Made by a program: the position numbers and the translations under genes
The notes under the pieces: model-generated
Seen by the model: the letters and a program-made list of their open reading frames with translations, nothing else
Told to the model about the DNA's origin: nothing
Database searches by the model: none
Shown here: positions 7,378 to 17,233 of the stretch, piece by piece
Position numbering within the stretch: the stretch's first letter is position 1
How the letters are laid out: each line of letters opens with the position of its first letter
Assembly (NCBI RefSeq): GCF_031180975.1
Contig: NZ_JAPSLI010000009.1
Coordinates: 106,224-170,223, forward strand
Direction: 5' to 3'
Origin: Microbacterium sp.
GTDB taxonomy: Bacteria > Actinomycetota > Actinomycetes > Actinomycetales > Microbacteriaceae
Length of the DNA: 64,000 bases

Positions 7378-8496
7378 TCAGCGCACCGGCAGCACCTGCG
7401 TCGGCGACGGCACCGCGGCGACATGCCGCACGTCGCGAGGAGCACCGCTGCGCTCATCGAGGTCGACGACGGCGACCTCGCCGGAGCGCTGACCCGACAC
7501 CAGCAGCGTGCCGTCGTAGACCAGGTGGTGCCGCGGCCAGTCGACGCCCGAGTCGGTCACGGCGAACGGCTCGAGCGTCTCACCCTCGCCGCGCACGCGC
7601 AGCGCCGCCAGCGTGTTGCTGCCGCGGAGCGCCGTGTACAGCGTCGCGCCGTCGCGGGAGCGGGCCAGCTCGGCGGCGGCGTCGACGCCTGGCTCGGCGA
7701 TCGGCGTGGCGATCGTGGCCGAGACGACGCTCCAGCGTCCGTCCGGGCCGGATGCGAGGGTGAAGACCTCGCAGGAGTACTCCGTGACCACGTGCAGGTG
7801 CCCGCTCGGATGCAGCACCATGTGCCGCGGGCCGGTGCCGCGCGGCAGGACCACCTCATGGTCGGGGGTGAGTGCGTTCGCCGAGACTCGCCAGAACCGC
7901 ACGAGATCGAAGCCGAGGTCGGCGGTGGCCACGCGGCCGCCGGGGAGAAAGATCGCGGAATGCGCGTGCGAGGCGCGCGGCTCCTCCCCCGGCGGGGTCG
8001 GATAGGGGTCGGATGCCGCTGCCCCGGCCCCATCGGCCGAGCCCGCGGCGCCCTCGGAACCCGCGGCAGGGCCGAACAGCGCCTCCCGCAGTGCGGCGGC
8101 GCGGTCGGGCGCCGCCGGCACGGGACGGCCGTCGGGAGCGATGCCGTAGTGGACGACCTTGCCGTCGCCGTAGCAGCTGGCGATCAGCATCCGCCCGTCG
8201 GGGGAGACGGCCAGATGGCAGACCGCATCGCCCGCCTCAACCGGCTCACCGAGCGGCCGCAGCGAACCCTCGCCAATGCGCGCGAACGCCTGCACCCGGC
8301 CGGCGCCCTCGAGCGCCGCGTACACGACGTCCAGGCTGGGGTGCTGCGCAAGCCACGACGGGGAGGCGGCCTCGGCCGCCACGCCCCGGTAGGCGAGTGT
8401 GGACGGTCCGCGGCCGTCGTCCACCGCGAGGAAGCCGATGCCGGCGGCATCCCCCTCCATGTCGGCGCCGTAGCCGCCGGTCCAGAACCTCGTCAT
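7378..8496 (-). CDS. Lactonase family (7-bladed beta-propeller) protein
   Basis: 372 residues from the ATG at 8496, preceded by GAGGGGAG. Repeated beta-propeller blades are visible, such as HLAVSPDGRMLIASCYGDG, GTGPRHMVLHPSGHLHVV and DWPRHHLVYDG, as in PF10282 lactonases (6-phosphogluconolactonase YbhE/Pgl type and carboxy-cis,cis-muconate cyclase type). It has an insert rich in Ala/Gly around residues 155-180. Pentose-phosphate lactonase activity is possible, but the family is broad. An upstream in-frame ATG (8544) would add 16 residues without a ribosome binding site and was rejected. Confidence 0.82.
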   Translation of the reverse strand: MTRFWTGGYGADMEGDAAGIGFLAVDDGRGPSTLAYRGVAAEAASPSWLAQHPSLDVVYAALEGAGRVQAFARIGEGSLRPLGEPVEAGDAVCHLAVSPDGRMLIASCYGDGKVVHYGIAPDGRPVPAAPDRAAALREALFGPAAGSEGAAGSADGAGAAASDPYPTPPGEEPRASHAHSAIFLPGGRVATADLGFDLVRFWRVSANALTPDHEVVLPRGTGPRHMVLHPSGHLHVVTEYSCEVFTLASGPDGRWSVVSATIATPIAEPGVDAAAELARSRDGATLYTALRGSNTLAALRVRGEGETLEPFAVTDSGVDWPRHHLVYDGTLLVSGQRSGEVAVVDLDERSGAPRDVRHVAAVPSPTQVLPVR

Positions 8497-8640
8497 GAGC
8501 GCTCCCCTCTCCCGCCGGACGCACAGCTCCCCCGTCGAATGCACGGCTTCGCGTCGAGTGCACGGCTCACCGGCGACGATATCCCGTGCACTGGACGGCA
8601 GGCCGTTCGCTCGCCGAACCCGCCGCCGACGGCGACCCGA

Positions 8641-9927
8641 TCAGTCCAGCAGGTCGTGACGCACGATCACCTGGTCGCGCTCCGGCCCGACGCCGATCAC
8701 CGAGATGCGGGTGTTGCTCATGCCCTCGAGCGCCAGCACGTACTCCTGCGCGGTCTGCGGCAGGTCCTCGAACCGGCGGGCGGTGGAGATGTCCTCCGAC
8801 CAGCCCGGGTAGTACTCGTAGATCGGCTTGGCGTGGTGGAAGTCCGTCTGGTTGACCGGCACGTCGTCGAAGCGGGTGCCGTCCACGTCGTACGCCACGC
8901 AGACCGGGATCCGCTCCAGACCGGTGAGGATGTCGAGCTTGGTGAGCACCAGGTCGGTGATGCCGTTCACGCGGGTGGCGTAGCGGGTGATCGGCGCGTC
9001 GTACCAGCCGACCCGCCGGGGGCGCCCGGTGGTGGTGCCGAACTCGAAGCCCTGTTTGCGCAGCCACTCGCCCTGCTCGTCGAACAGCTCGGTCGGGAAC
9101 GGGCCGGAGCCGACACGCGTGGTGTACGCCTTGACGATGCCGACGATGCGGTCGAGACGGTTCGGGCCGACGCCGGAGCCGGATGCCGCCCCCGCCGCGG
9201 TCGCTGTGGACGAGGTCACGAACGGGTAGGTGCCGTGGTCGATGTCGAGCATGGTGGCCTGGCCGCCTTCGAACACGACGACGTCGCCGCGCTCGAGCGC
9301 CTCGTCGAGCAGGTGGCCGGTGTCGGCGACCATCGGACGCACGCGCTCGGCGTACGAGAGCAGGTCCTCCACGATCTCGTCGGCGGTGATGGCGCGGCGG
9401 TTGAAGATCTTCACGAGCAGGTGGTTCTTCTGGTCGAGGGCGCCGTCCACCTTCTGGCGCAGGATGTTCTCGTCGAACAGATCCTGCACGCGGATGCCGA
9501 CGCGGTTGATCTTGTCGGCGTAAGCGGGGCCGATGCCGCGGCCGGTGGTGCCGATCATGCGCTTGCCCAGGAAACGCTCGGTGACCTTGTCGAGCGTGCG
9601 GTGGTACTGGGTGATCAGGTGCGCGTTCGCGCTGATCCGCAGCTTGGAGACGTCGACGCCGCGTGCCGACAGCGCCTCCAGCTCGCTGAACAGCACCTCG
9701 AGGTCGACCACGACGCCGTTGCCGATCACGGCGTTGACGCCGGGGGTGAGGATGCCGGAGGGCAGCAGATGCAGGGCGTACTTCTCGTCGCCGACGACGA
9801 CGGTGTGCCCGGCGTTGTTGCCGCCGTTGAACTTCACCACCCAGTCGGTGCGCTCACCGAGCAGGTCGGTCGCCTTGCCCTTGCCCTCATCGCCCCACTG
9901 GACGCCGACGATCACGATTCCTGGCAT
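8641..9927 (-). CDS. purA: Adenylosuccinate synthetase
   Basis: 428 residues, full length for PurA. The N-terminus has the GTP-binding loop WGDEGKGK (residues 11-18, with Asp13 as catalytic base), then [12 protein letters not shown] (catalytic His). The middle has [14 protein letters not shown], and later GPFPTE, VGWYDAP and a C-terminal GVGPERDQ. It joins IMP and aspartate using GTP, the first committed step of AMP synthesis, in the cytoplasm. It is monocistronic here, with about 170 bp separating it from the divergent membrane protein gene. Confidence 0.97.
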   Translation of the reverse strand: MPGIVIVGVQWGDEGKGKATDLLGERTDWVVKFNGGNNAGHTVVVGDEKYALHLLPSGILTPGVNAVIGNGVVVDLEVLFSELEALSARGVDVSKLRISANAHLITQYHRTLDKVTERFLGKRMIGTTGRGIGPAYADKINRVGIRVQDLFDENILRQKVDGALDQKNHLLVKIFNRRAITADEIVEDLLSYAERVRPMVADTGHLLDEALERGDVVVFEGGQATMLDIDHGTYPFVTSSTATAAGAASGSGVGPNRLDRIVGIVKAYTTRVGSGPFPTELFDEQGEWLRKQGFEFGTTTGRPRRVGWYDAPITRYATRVNGITDLVLTKLDILTGLERIPVCVAYDVDGTRFDDVPVNQTDFHHAKPIYEYYPGWSEDISTARRFEDLPQTAQEYVLALEGMSNTRISVIGVGPERDQVIVRHDLLD

Positions 9928-10095
9928 GGGTGGACCCCCCTGATGCTGCCGCTGTTCGCCGGGGTTGCACCGGCCGATGAGCTGGCCCGAACGGGCGACC
10001 CCATCCTATCGGAGGGGTGATTCCGGCTCGGGGAACCGCTCGGATCAGGCGCCTCCGTTGCCCTCGGCTCGCTAAGGTGACCTGCGGAGGCGAAC

Positions 10096-10824
10096 ATGAC
10101 GACCTGGTGGCCCATCGCGCGGCTCGTGGCAGCGGCGCTCATCCTCGCGGCGATCCTCGCCCAGCTGCAGCGCACCCTCGAGATCGCGCTGCGCGCCGAG
10201 ACGCCGTGGGCCTCGCACCTGCCCACCGTGATCACCAACTTCTTCAGCTTCTTCACCATCCTGTCCAACCTGTCGGCCGTGCTCGCGCTGTTCATCGCCG
10301 TCGTCTGGGCGTGGACGGCGGGACGGGATGCCGTCGCCGAACCGCGGTGGCTGGCGATGCTGCTCGTGTGCGCGAGCACCTACATGATCATCACCGGGGT
10401 CGTCTACAACACGCTGCTGCGCGGCATCGAGCTGCCGCAGGGCCAGACCGTGCCATGGTCGAACGAGGTGCTGCACCTCATCGGCCCGCTCTTCCTGCTG
10501 CTGGACGTGCTCGTCGCCCCGCGGCGCCGCGCCCTCCCGTGGGCGACGGTGCTGGCCGCGGCGGTCTTCCCGATCGTGTGGGCGGTGTACACCCTGGTGC
10601 GGGCGAACATGATCGTCTCGCCGGGCACCGGCAACCCGTACTGGTACCCGTATCCGTTCCTCGACCCGCACCAGCCCGGCGGGTACGCCATCGTGGCCGT
10701 GTACGTCGTCGGCATCGCGGCCGTGATCATCGGTGTGAGCGCGGCTGTGGTGTGGGCGGGCCGCCGACGCGCGCAGCGGGTCGGCGACGTCGACGAGCCT
10801 CTCGCCCTAGTGGATCGGGAATGA
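10096..10824 (+). CDS. Pr6Pr family membrane protein
   Basis: 242 residues with six predicted membrane segments (about residues 8-28, 52-75, 90-110, 125-142, 150-170, 198-220). The pattern FFSFFTILSNLSAVLALF near residue 52, the YNTLLRG motif after helix 3 and YWYPYPFLDP before the last helix match the Pr6Pr (six-helix proline-rich) family of unknown function. GGAGGCGAAC before the ATG is a good ribosome binding site. Its stop overlaps the start of the next gene (ATGA), so they form a two-gene unit. Confidence 0.85.
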   Translation: MTTWWPIARLVAAALILAAILAQLQRTLEIALRAETPWASHLPTVITNFFSFFTILSNLSAVLALFIAVVWAWTAGRDAVAEPRWLAMLLVCASTYMIITGVVYNTLLRGIELPQGQTVPWSNEVLHLIGPLFLLLDVLVAPRRRALPWATVLAAAVFPIVWAVYTLVRANMIVSPGTGNPYWYPYPFLDPHQPGGYAIVAVYVVGIAAVIIGVSAAVVWAGRRRAQRVGDVDEPLALVDRE

Positions 10825-11735
10825 CCGAGAACCTGCTCGGCTCGCTGTTCGGCGACGTCCCGCCTCTGCGCCGGGACGCGCGCCGCAGCCTGGTGGCGGC
10901 TCCGCTCCCCGCGGCGGCGCCGGTCGCTCACGCCCCGGCGGCCCGCCCGCAGGGTGCGCTCGCCCCCACCCGGCTTCTGTTCGCGGGCGTCGCCGCGGCC
11001 GTGGCCGCCGTGGTCGCCATTTCGGGCGGCATCCTGCTCGGTGGCGGCGGTGACGACCCGACGTCAGCCGCGTTCACCGTAGAGTCGCGAGAAGCGGATG
11101 CCGCCGAGCCGGCGCCGTGCGCGGGTGCGCGCGCCGGTGAGGGCGGAGGTCTGTCCGGTCTCGCCCGCTGTCGGGGCGTCGCGGAGCCGGCGGCGACGGA
11201 TGCTCCACGGCCCGCGGAGACGATGTCTCCGGTGGGTACGAGTCCGCATGCCGAGGCGCCGAAGTCCGGAGAGACCCGCGCGCCGGCGCCCCTGCCGGAG
11301 GCCCCCGGCGCGGAGGGTCAAGGCGCGGAGGGTCAAGGCGCGGAAGGCCCGGGCGCCCAGCACCCGCCGGCGACCCCGCCACCTGGGCCGGGCGCGCCGG
11401 CACCGGAGACCCCGGCACCGAGGCGGCCGGCCCCGCCGCCCGCACCGGACCCGCTGCACTTCCTGGGGCTCAGCGAGAACCACACGGTCGGGCTGCTCGG
11501 CATCCGCGTGCTCGGCGGCTACACGCTCACGGTCAGCGGAGAGCCGGGCGCGACGGCATCCGTCAGTTACGGCGGCGAGCCTGCCGGGTCGCTGACGTTC
11601 GACGCCACCGGCCGCGGGTCGATCACGTTCGGACGCTCGCTCGTCGACCTGGGGCTCGACAACCCGATGATCCGGGTGGCCTACTCCGACGGCACCGCAG
11701 GCGCGGCTATCCAGGCTCGCCGCGACGACATCTGA
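10821..11735 (+). CDS. Hypothetical membrane-anchored protein with Pro/Ala-rich repeats
   Basis: 304 residues, not recognised. After a cytoplasmic N-terminus of about 45 residues it has one membrane segment (FAGVAAAVAAVVAISGGILL, about residues 55-74). A long extracellular Pro/Ala/Glu-rich stalk follows, containing three GAEG(Q/P) pentapeptide units. It ends in a compact C-terminal domain of about 85 residues that looks like a beta-sandwich (YTLTVSGEPGATASVSYGG). The topology suggests a surface protein with an exposed domain. Translationally coupled to the Pr6Pr gene by an ATGA overlap. Confidence 0.75.
   Translation: MTENLLGSLFGDVPPLRRDARRSLVAAPLPAAAPVAHAPAARPQGALAPTRLLFAGVAAAVAAVVAISGGILLGGGGDDPTSAAFTVESREADAAEPAPCAGARAGEGGGLSGLARCRGVAEPAATDAPRPAETMSPVGTSPHAEAPKSGETRAPAPLPEAPGAEGQGAEGQGAEGPGAQHPPATPPPGPGAPAPETPAPRRPAPPPAPDPLHFLGLSENHTVGLLGIRVLGGYTLTVSGEPGATASVSYGGEPAGSLTFDATGRGSITFGRSLVDLGLDNPMIRVAYSDGTAGAAIQARRDDI
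11307..11351 (+). repeat. 15-bp tandem repeat, 3 units
   Basis: Units 11307-11321 and 11322-11336 are identical; 11337-11351 is diverged. In frame they encode GAEGQ-type pentapeptides in the stalk of the surface protein. Unit length keeps the frame, so copy number can vary without truncation. Confidence 0.7.
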
Positions 11736-11811
11736 GCGCTCCCGTTGGCGCACTGCGTCCCGAGTGCACGGCGGTGCAGTCGGGACCGGCCCCGGTCACT
11801 CCTGGCGGCGG

Positions 11812-13008
11812 TCAGCGCCCGGGCGTGAACCGGATCGGGAAGCGCACCGGCCCGGTGTTGCCCGACACGGGCAACCACTCGCCGGTGCCGTCAGGCTCGG
11901 CATCCGGCATCCGCTGGGCGAGCAGCGGCAGCGCGACCGACATGTCGGTGCGGGCGACGAAGTGGCCGAGGCAGTGGTGGATGCCGCCGCCGAAGCCGGA
12001 GTGCAGCGGGCGATCCTCGACGCGCAGGTCGAATCCGGGCTCGTCGCCCATCTTCGCCGGATCCGTGCCGATCGCGTGCGACAGCACCTGCACGATGCCG
12101 CCCTTGGGGATGTGCAGGCCGTTGAGATCCACGTCCTCGAGCGCCTCCCGGGTCACCCAGGTCACCGTCGGGTTCACGCGCATGACCTCCTCGACGGCCC
12201 GCCCGCCAAGCTCCGGTCGCTCGGCCAGCAGCGCCCACTGATCGGGATGCGCGAGGAAGGTCTGCAGCGCGAGGCCGAGCTGGTTGCGGGTGGTCTCCAT
12301 GCCGGCGAACGCGAGGAACACCAGCGCGACGCTGAGCTCGCGGCGGCTGAGGGCGTCGCCGTCCTCGTGCGCCTGCACCAGCGTGGTGACCAGATCGTCC
12401 CGCGGGTGCGCGATGCGGTCGGCGATGACCTCTTCGATGTAGCCGGTGAGCCCCTCGAGGGCTGCCTCGATGCGGGGCAGGTCGTCACGGACCCGGATGC
12501 CGAAGGACTTTCCGAGATCGTCCGCCCAGTGCGCCACCTGCGGCCACTCGTCATCGGGCAGCCCGAGCAGGTAGCAGAGGATGCGGGACGCGTACGGCTC
12601 GGCGAACTCCGAGACGAACTCGACGCGGCCGCGCGGTGCGAAGGCGTCGATGAGCTCGTTGGCGAGCGCCTGGAACCGTGGGCGCATGGCCTCGATGGTC
12701 TTGTTGCGGAACGCCGGGCCGAGGAGCTTCCGCAGCCGCAGGTGGTCGGCACCCTCCAGGCTCAGCAGCGTCTCACCCCACCACTGCTGCCACGGCCCGT
12801 CGTGGATGCCGTTCTGTGCCGGCCAGCGCGCGTTGCCCTGCTGGAAGCGCCGATCCTTGAGCAGCGCCGTGCCCTCCTCGTAGCGCAGCACCGCCCAGCC
12901 GTACGGCGTCTCCGCGTACCAGCTGGTGTCGCGGGCCTCGTGCACGACGTCGGAGTTCACGTCGAAGGCGGTGTCGGCGAGGTCGAGGAACGGCACTGTC
13001 CGGCTCAT
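11812..13008 (-). CDS. Cytochrome P450
   Basis: 398 residues, normal for soluble bacterial P450s. Seen are the I-helix region VFLAFAGMETTRNQLG (oxygen-binding, with ET in place of the usual DT), the K-helix EVMRVNPTV and the heme-binding loop FGGGIHHCLGHFVAR with Cys346 as the iron ligand. It should insert oxygen into a small hydrophobic substrate, using ferredoxin and reductase partners not encoded nearby. TAGAAT, 6 nt before the ATG, begins inside the stop codon of the upstream lipoprotein gene. A leaderless transcript is likely. Confidence 0.95.
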   Translation of the reverse strand: MSRTVPFLDLADTAFDVNSDVVHEARDTSWYAETPYGWAVLRYEEGTALLKDRRFQQGNARWPAQNGIHDGPWQQWWGETLLSLEGADHLRLRKLLGPAFRNKTIEAMRPRFQALANELIDAFAPRGRVEFVSEFAEPYASRILCYLLGLPDDEWPQVAHWADDLGKSFGIRVRDDLPRIEAALEGLTGYIEEVIADRIAHPRDDLVTTLVQAHEDGDALSRRELSVALVFLAFAGMETTRNQLGLALQTFLAHPDQWALLAERPELGGRAVEEVMRVNPTVTWVTREALEDVDLNGLHIPKGGIVQVLSHAIGTDPAKMGDEPGFDLRVEDRPLHSGFGGGIHHCLGHFVARTDMSVALPLLAQRMPDAEPDGTGEWLPVSGNTGPVRFPIRFTPGR

Positions 13009-13014
13009 GCCGCG

Positions 13015-13020
13015 ATTCTA
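13015..13020 (-). promoter_or_regulatory. -10 hexamer of the P450 gene, overlapping an upstream stop codon
   Basis: TAGAAT on the minus strand, 6 nt before the ATG at 13008. Its TAG (13018-13020) is the stop codon of the lipoprotein gene. Confidence 0.5.
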
Positions 13021-13578
13021 GGGGCGGACGGTGCGGTCGCAGGTCCCCGTGACGGCGCCCGCGACGTCGTTGCCGCCGCCACCGGCCTGGACGCCGGCGG
13101 CGCAGCGCAGGTCGGCGCCGATCGTGGTGTCCACCACGGTCGCGCCGTGTCCGCCGTCGATCGCGAGGGTGCCCGCGATCGTCGAGACCTTCACGACCGA
13201 GCCGCCCCGCGGGTCGAGCGTGAGGTCGCCCCCGAAGGAACCGTCGATGACGACCGCCTCCTCGGCGCCGCTGATCTCGACCGTCCCGTCGAACGACCCG
13301 CCGACCAGCTTGACGACCCGGTACGAGGTGAAGCGGAGATCGTCCGCCGCCGTGACGCCCTCGAGCACGCACGCCTCGCCCTCGCCGCGAGAGGACTCGG
13401 CGCAGAGCACGTCGGCCGCCGCCACCGGGTCGACGGATGCCGGGGAGGCGGGCGCCGCCGCCGGAGACGACTCACGGGTCCCACCCGTACCGGCGCCGCC
13501 GCCCGAGGAGGGCGCGCAGCCCGCGAGGACGGCGGCGGCGAGAACGGCGAGAAGCATGGCGCTGGTGTGACGAGGCAT
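13018..13578 (-). CDS. Hypothetical lipoprotein
   Basis: 186 residues. The N-terminus is a signal peptide of the lipoprotein type with lipobox VLAGC (Cys about residue 20). A Gly/Ser/Ala-rich linker of about 30 residues follows. The mature domain is rich in Val, Gly and Asp with regularly spaced short strands (GTVEISGAEEAVVIDGSFGGDLTL and similar), suggesting a small beta-helix or pentapeptide-like beta-solenoid. It should be anchored to the outer face of the membrane. Function unknown. It lies directly upstream of the P450 on the same strand. Confidence 0.75.
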   Translation of the reverse strand: MPRHTSAMLLAVLAAAVLAGCAPSSGGGAGTGGTRESSPAAAPASPASVDPVAAADVLCAESSRGEGEACVLEGVTAADDLRFTSYRVVKLVGGSFDGTVEISGAEEAVVIDGSFGGDLTLDPRGGSVVKVSTIAGTLAIDGGHGATVVDTTIGADLRCAAGVQAGGGGNDVAGAVTGTCDRTVRP

Positions 13579-13730
13579 CCGACCATCCTCTCCCGACGGT
13601 GCGGCGGACGACGATTCGGAGCGACTCCGGGTGGGGAGCGCTCCCCAGCCGTACGCACGCGTGCGACGGTTACCCTGTACCCGGGGGACACCTATCGTCG
13701 CCGGTCCCCCGGTTCGCGAGGAGAGTGCCG

Positions 13731-14834
<1,104 letters not shown>

Positions 14835-14872
14835 CCCTTCGACAGGCTCAGGGCCCTTCGACAAGCTCAGGG
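14835..14872. repeat. Tandem pair of the CCCTTCGACAAGCTCAGGG repeat
   Basis: Two adjoining 19-bp units, 14835-14853 and 14854-14872, that differ at one base (AGG versus AAG in the middle). They begin immediately after the MoxR stop codon and fill most of the gap to the DUF58 gene. From memory, the same word is a dispersed short repeat in many actinobacterial genomes. Confidence 0.8.
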
Positions 14873-14890
14873 ACCTAACCAGGACAACGA

Positions 14891-15781
14891 ATGCCGATGC
14901 TGATCACCCAGGTGAAGAGCAAGCTCTTCATCCGCTCATCGCAGAAGTCGATGCACGCGCTGGACGGCGCGTACGCCTCGCTGCTGCGCGGGCGCAGCCT
15001 CGACTTCGAAGACCTCCGGCCCTACGAGTACGGCGACCAGGTACGCGACATCGACTGGCGTGCGACCGCCAAACAGGGCGCTCCCCTGGTCAAGCGCACC
15101 CGCGCCACGCGGATGCACACCATCCTGTTCGTGGTGGATTCCGGCCGCGGCATGAACGCCCTCGCCGAGGACGAGCGCCCGAAGCGCGAGCTCTCGGTGC
15201 TCGTCACCGGTGCGCTCGGGTTCCTCACCGTGCGGCACGGCGACGACTTCTCCATCGTGTACGGCGACGCGTCCGGCATCCGGCGTCTCGCACCTGGGCG
15301 CAGCGAGGGCGCCCTCGAGCACGGCCTGCGGGCCATCGAGAAGGCGACCCGCGAGAGCACGGCGCCGAGCGACCGCGACGGACTGCTGCGCTACGTCGCC
15401 CGGCACATCGCCCGCCGCATGATCGTCGTCGTGGTCACCGACGAGGCGCCCATCACCGACGAGACCGAACGGCTGCTGCGACGCCTCGATGTGCAGCACG
15501 ACCTGCTCTGGATGACCCTGCGCGACGCGCCGCCGGTGCTTCCCGCCGGCCGCCCGGCCGCCCGCCGCCGCGACGTGGACAGCAGCTGGGCGGTGCCGGA
15601 CTTCGTGCACGGCGACCCCGACGTCACCGCCGAGCTGGCCGCCAGGGAGGCGGCCGACACGGCGCACCGGCACGAAGTGCTGCGCGGGATGGAGATCACG
15701 CACACCGAGATCGGCGGGCAGGATGCCGCTGTGCCGGCCCTGCTCACCATGCTCAACAGGAGGTCGCATGCCCGCCGCTGA
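14891..15781 (+). CDS. DUF58 domain-containing protein
   Basis: 296 residues. The DUF58 signature is plain near the N-terminus: SLLRGRSLDFEDLRPYEYGDQVRDIDWRATAKQGAPLVK (residues 30-75 in two pieces). A vWA-like fold follows, with FVVDSGRGMNA in place of the usual DxSxS metal site and VVVVTDEAP near residue 178. Soluble, no membrane segment. DUF58 proteins travel with MoxR ATPases and VWA proteins and are thought to be their partners. Position 2 of the operon. A second in-frame ATG lies at 14897, so the start is uncertain by two codons. Confidence 0.9.
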   Translation: MPMLITQVKSKLFIRSSQKSMHALDGAYASLLRGRSLDFEDLRPYEYGDQVRDIDWRATAKQGAPLVKRTRATRMHTILFVVDSGRGMNALAEDERPKRELSVLVTGALGFLTVRHGDDFSIVYGDASGIRRLAPGRSEGALEHGLRAIEKATRESTAPSDRDGLLRYVARHIARRMIVVVVTDEAPITDETERLLRRLDVQHDLLWMTLRDAPPVLPAGRPAARRRDVDSSWAVPDFVHGDPDVTAELAAREAADTAHRHEVLRGMEITHTEIGGQDAAVPALLTMLNRRSHARR

Positions 15782-16256
15782 CGAGCTGTATCCCCCGGTG
15801 CAGTACGGCTGGGGATGGGTGGCGCTCGCGCTCGGCGTCCTCGTGCTGCTGGCCGCCGCCGCCTGGCTGGTGATCGCCCTCACCCGACCTCGGCGGACCA
15901 TAACGCTCGCCGGCGCCCCCGCGTATACGCCCCTCACGGCCGATGTCCTCAGCCGGCTGCGCACCGAGTACCTGACCGACGTGCAGCGCGTCGAGGACGC
16001 ATACCGTGCCGGGAATATGGACCCGCGACGCGCCAATCTCGAGCTCAGCCGTCTGGTGCGCCGGTTCGTGAACGAGTACTCCGGCCTCGAGGCGCCGGTG
16101 CTCGCGCTCGACGACCTGATCGCCCGCGGCGTCGACCCCGCGCTCATCGACGCCATCCGCCGGCACTACTACCCGAGCATCTTCCAGCGCGGCCCGGCCA
16201 TCGACCCCGTCTACGGCGCCGAGGCGGCGCGCAGGGTGGTGACGACGTGGCACTGA
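15768..16256 (+). CDS. Bat-type operon membrane protein (DUF4381-like position)
   Basis: 162 residues. It has one membrane segment near the N-terminus (WGWVALALGVLVLLAAAAWLV, about residues 15-35), a basic stretch RPRR right after it, and a helical cytoplasmic domain with RVEDAYRAGNMDPRRANLELSRLVRRF. By position between DUF58 and VWA genes it corresponds to the small DUF4381-like proteins of MoxR operons; I did not recognise it from sequence alone. AGGAGG 5 nt before the ATG at 15768. It overlaps the DUF58 gene by 14 bp and the next gene by 10 bp. Confidence 0.8.
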   Translation: MPAADELYPPVQYGWGWVALALGVLVLLAAAAWLVIALTRPRRTITLAGAPAYTPLTADVLSRLRTEYLTDVQRVEDAYRAGNMDPRRANLELSRLVRRFVNEYSGLEAPVLALDDLIARGVDPALIDAIRRHYYPSIFQRGPAIDPVYGAEAARRVVTTWH

Positions 16257-17233
16257 ACCAGTGGTGGATGCTGCTCGTGGCCGCCGGCGTGCTGGTCGTC
16301 GCGATCGGTCTCGGCGTGCTGCTGGGCCTGCGCAGCCATCGCCGCACCGACCCCGGTCAGGCGGCCCTGGTGTCGCGTGCCGAGCGGCTGCGCACACTCC
16401 CGTCGTTCCGGTCGTCGGTGCGGCGACGCATGGCGATGCTCGGAGGCATCCTCGCGCTCGGCGCGGTGGGGGTGCTGCTCGGCGGCGTCGTCGCGGCTCG
16501 CCCGATGGCGCCGAAGACCATCCAACCCATCGACACCAGCCGGGACATCATGCTGTGCCTGGACGTGTCCGGCTCGATGTCGGACGTCGACGTCGAGGTG
16601 CTGGACGTGTTCCTCGAGCTGCTCGAGGGCTTCGAGGGCGAGCGGATCGGCCTGACGATCTTCAACAGCTCGCCGGTGCAGGTGTTCCCGCTCACCGACG
16701 ACTACGCGTTCGTGAAGGAGCAGCTCAGCCGCGTGCGCGAGAGCTTCGACTACACCAGCGAGACCCCCGAGCACTGGGTCGGCACACTCAACGGCCCCGG
16801 GGCGTCGCTGATCGGCGACGGCCTGGCGGCGTGCACCCTGCGCTTCGACCACGCCGACGACGAGCGCAGCCGCTCGGTGATCCTGGCCACCGACAACGAG
16901 CTCGCCGGCGCGTCGATCCTCACCGTCGAGGAGGCGGCCCAGTACGCGACGGCGAAGGAAGTGCGCGTCTACGCCATCAACCCGGTGCAGGGCAAGGACG
17001 CCCAGGTCAGCGCCGAGCTGACGAACGCGGCCGAGCTCACCGGCGGGCAGTCCTACGCCCTGCGCGACACCACGACGGTCGGCGACATCATCGCCGAGAT
17101 CCAGAAGCAGGAGGCCACGGCCCTCAAAGGTCAGGCGCAGGTGATCCGGGTCGACGACCCCGACCTGTGGATCGCCGCGATGCTGGCGGGCGTGCTCGGC
17201 TTCCTGGTGCTGCTGTGGAGGGTGCGCGCATGA
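16247..17233 (+). CDS. VWA domain-containing membrane protein (BatA-like)
   Basis: 328 residues from a GTG that overlaps the previous gene. Two membrane segments (about residues 5-25 and 62-82), then a von Willebrand A domain with an intact metal-ion-dependent adhesion site DVSGS (Asp106, Ser108, Ser110), TIFNSSP and VILATDNE. A third membrane segment (LWIAAMLAGVLGFLVLLW) lies at the C-terminus. The domain should face outside and bind a partner through Mg2+. It forms a pair with the following VWA gene, as in bat operons. Confidence 0.9.
   Translation: MALNQWWMLLVAAGVLVVAIGLGVLLGLRSHRRTDPGQAALVSRAERLRTLPSFRSSVRRRMAMLGGILALGAVGVLLGGVVAARPMAPKTIQPIDTSRDIMLCLDVSGSMSDVDVEVLDVFLELLEGFEGERIGLTIFNSSPVQVFPLTDDYAFVKEQLSRVRESFDYTSETPEHWVGTLNGPGASLIGDGLAACTLRFDHADDERSRSVILATDNELAGASILTVEEAAQYATAKEVRVYAINPVQGKDAQVSAELTNAAELTGGQSYALRDTTTVGDIIAEIQKQEATALKGQAQVIRVDDPDLWIAAMLAGVLGFLVLLWRVRA

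Noticed and set aside
7423..10020. 865-codon plus-strand open frame over lactonase and purA
   Set aside because: Antisense shadow; purA and lactonase have clear motifs on the other strand, and the product resembles nothing.
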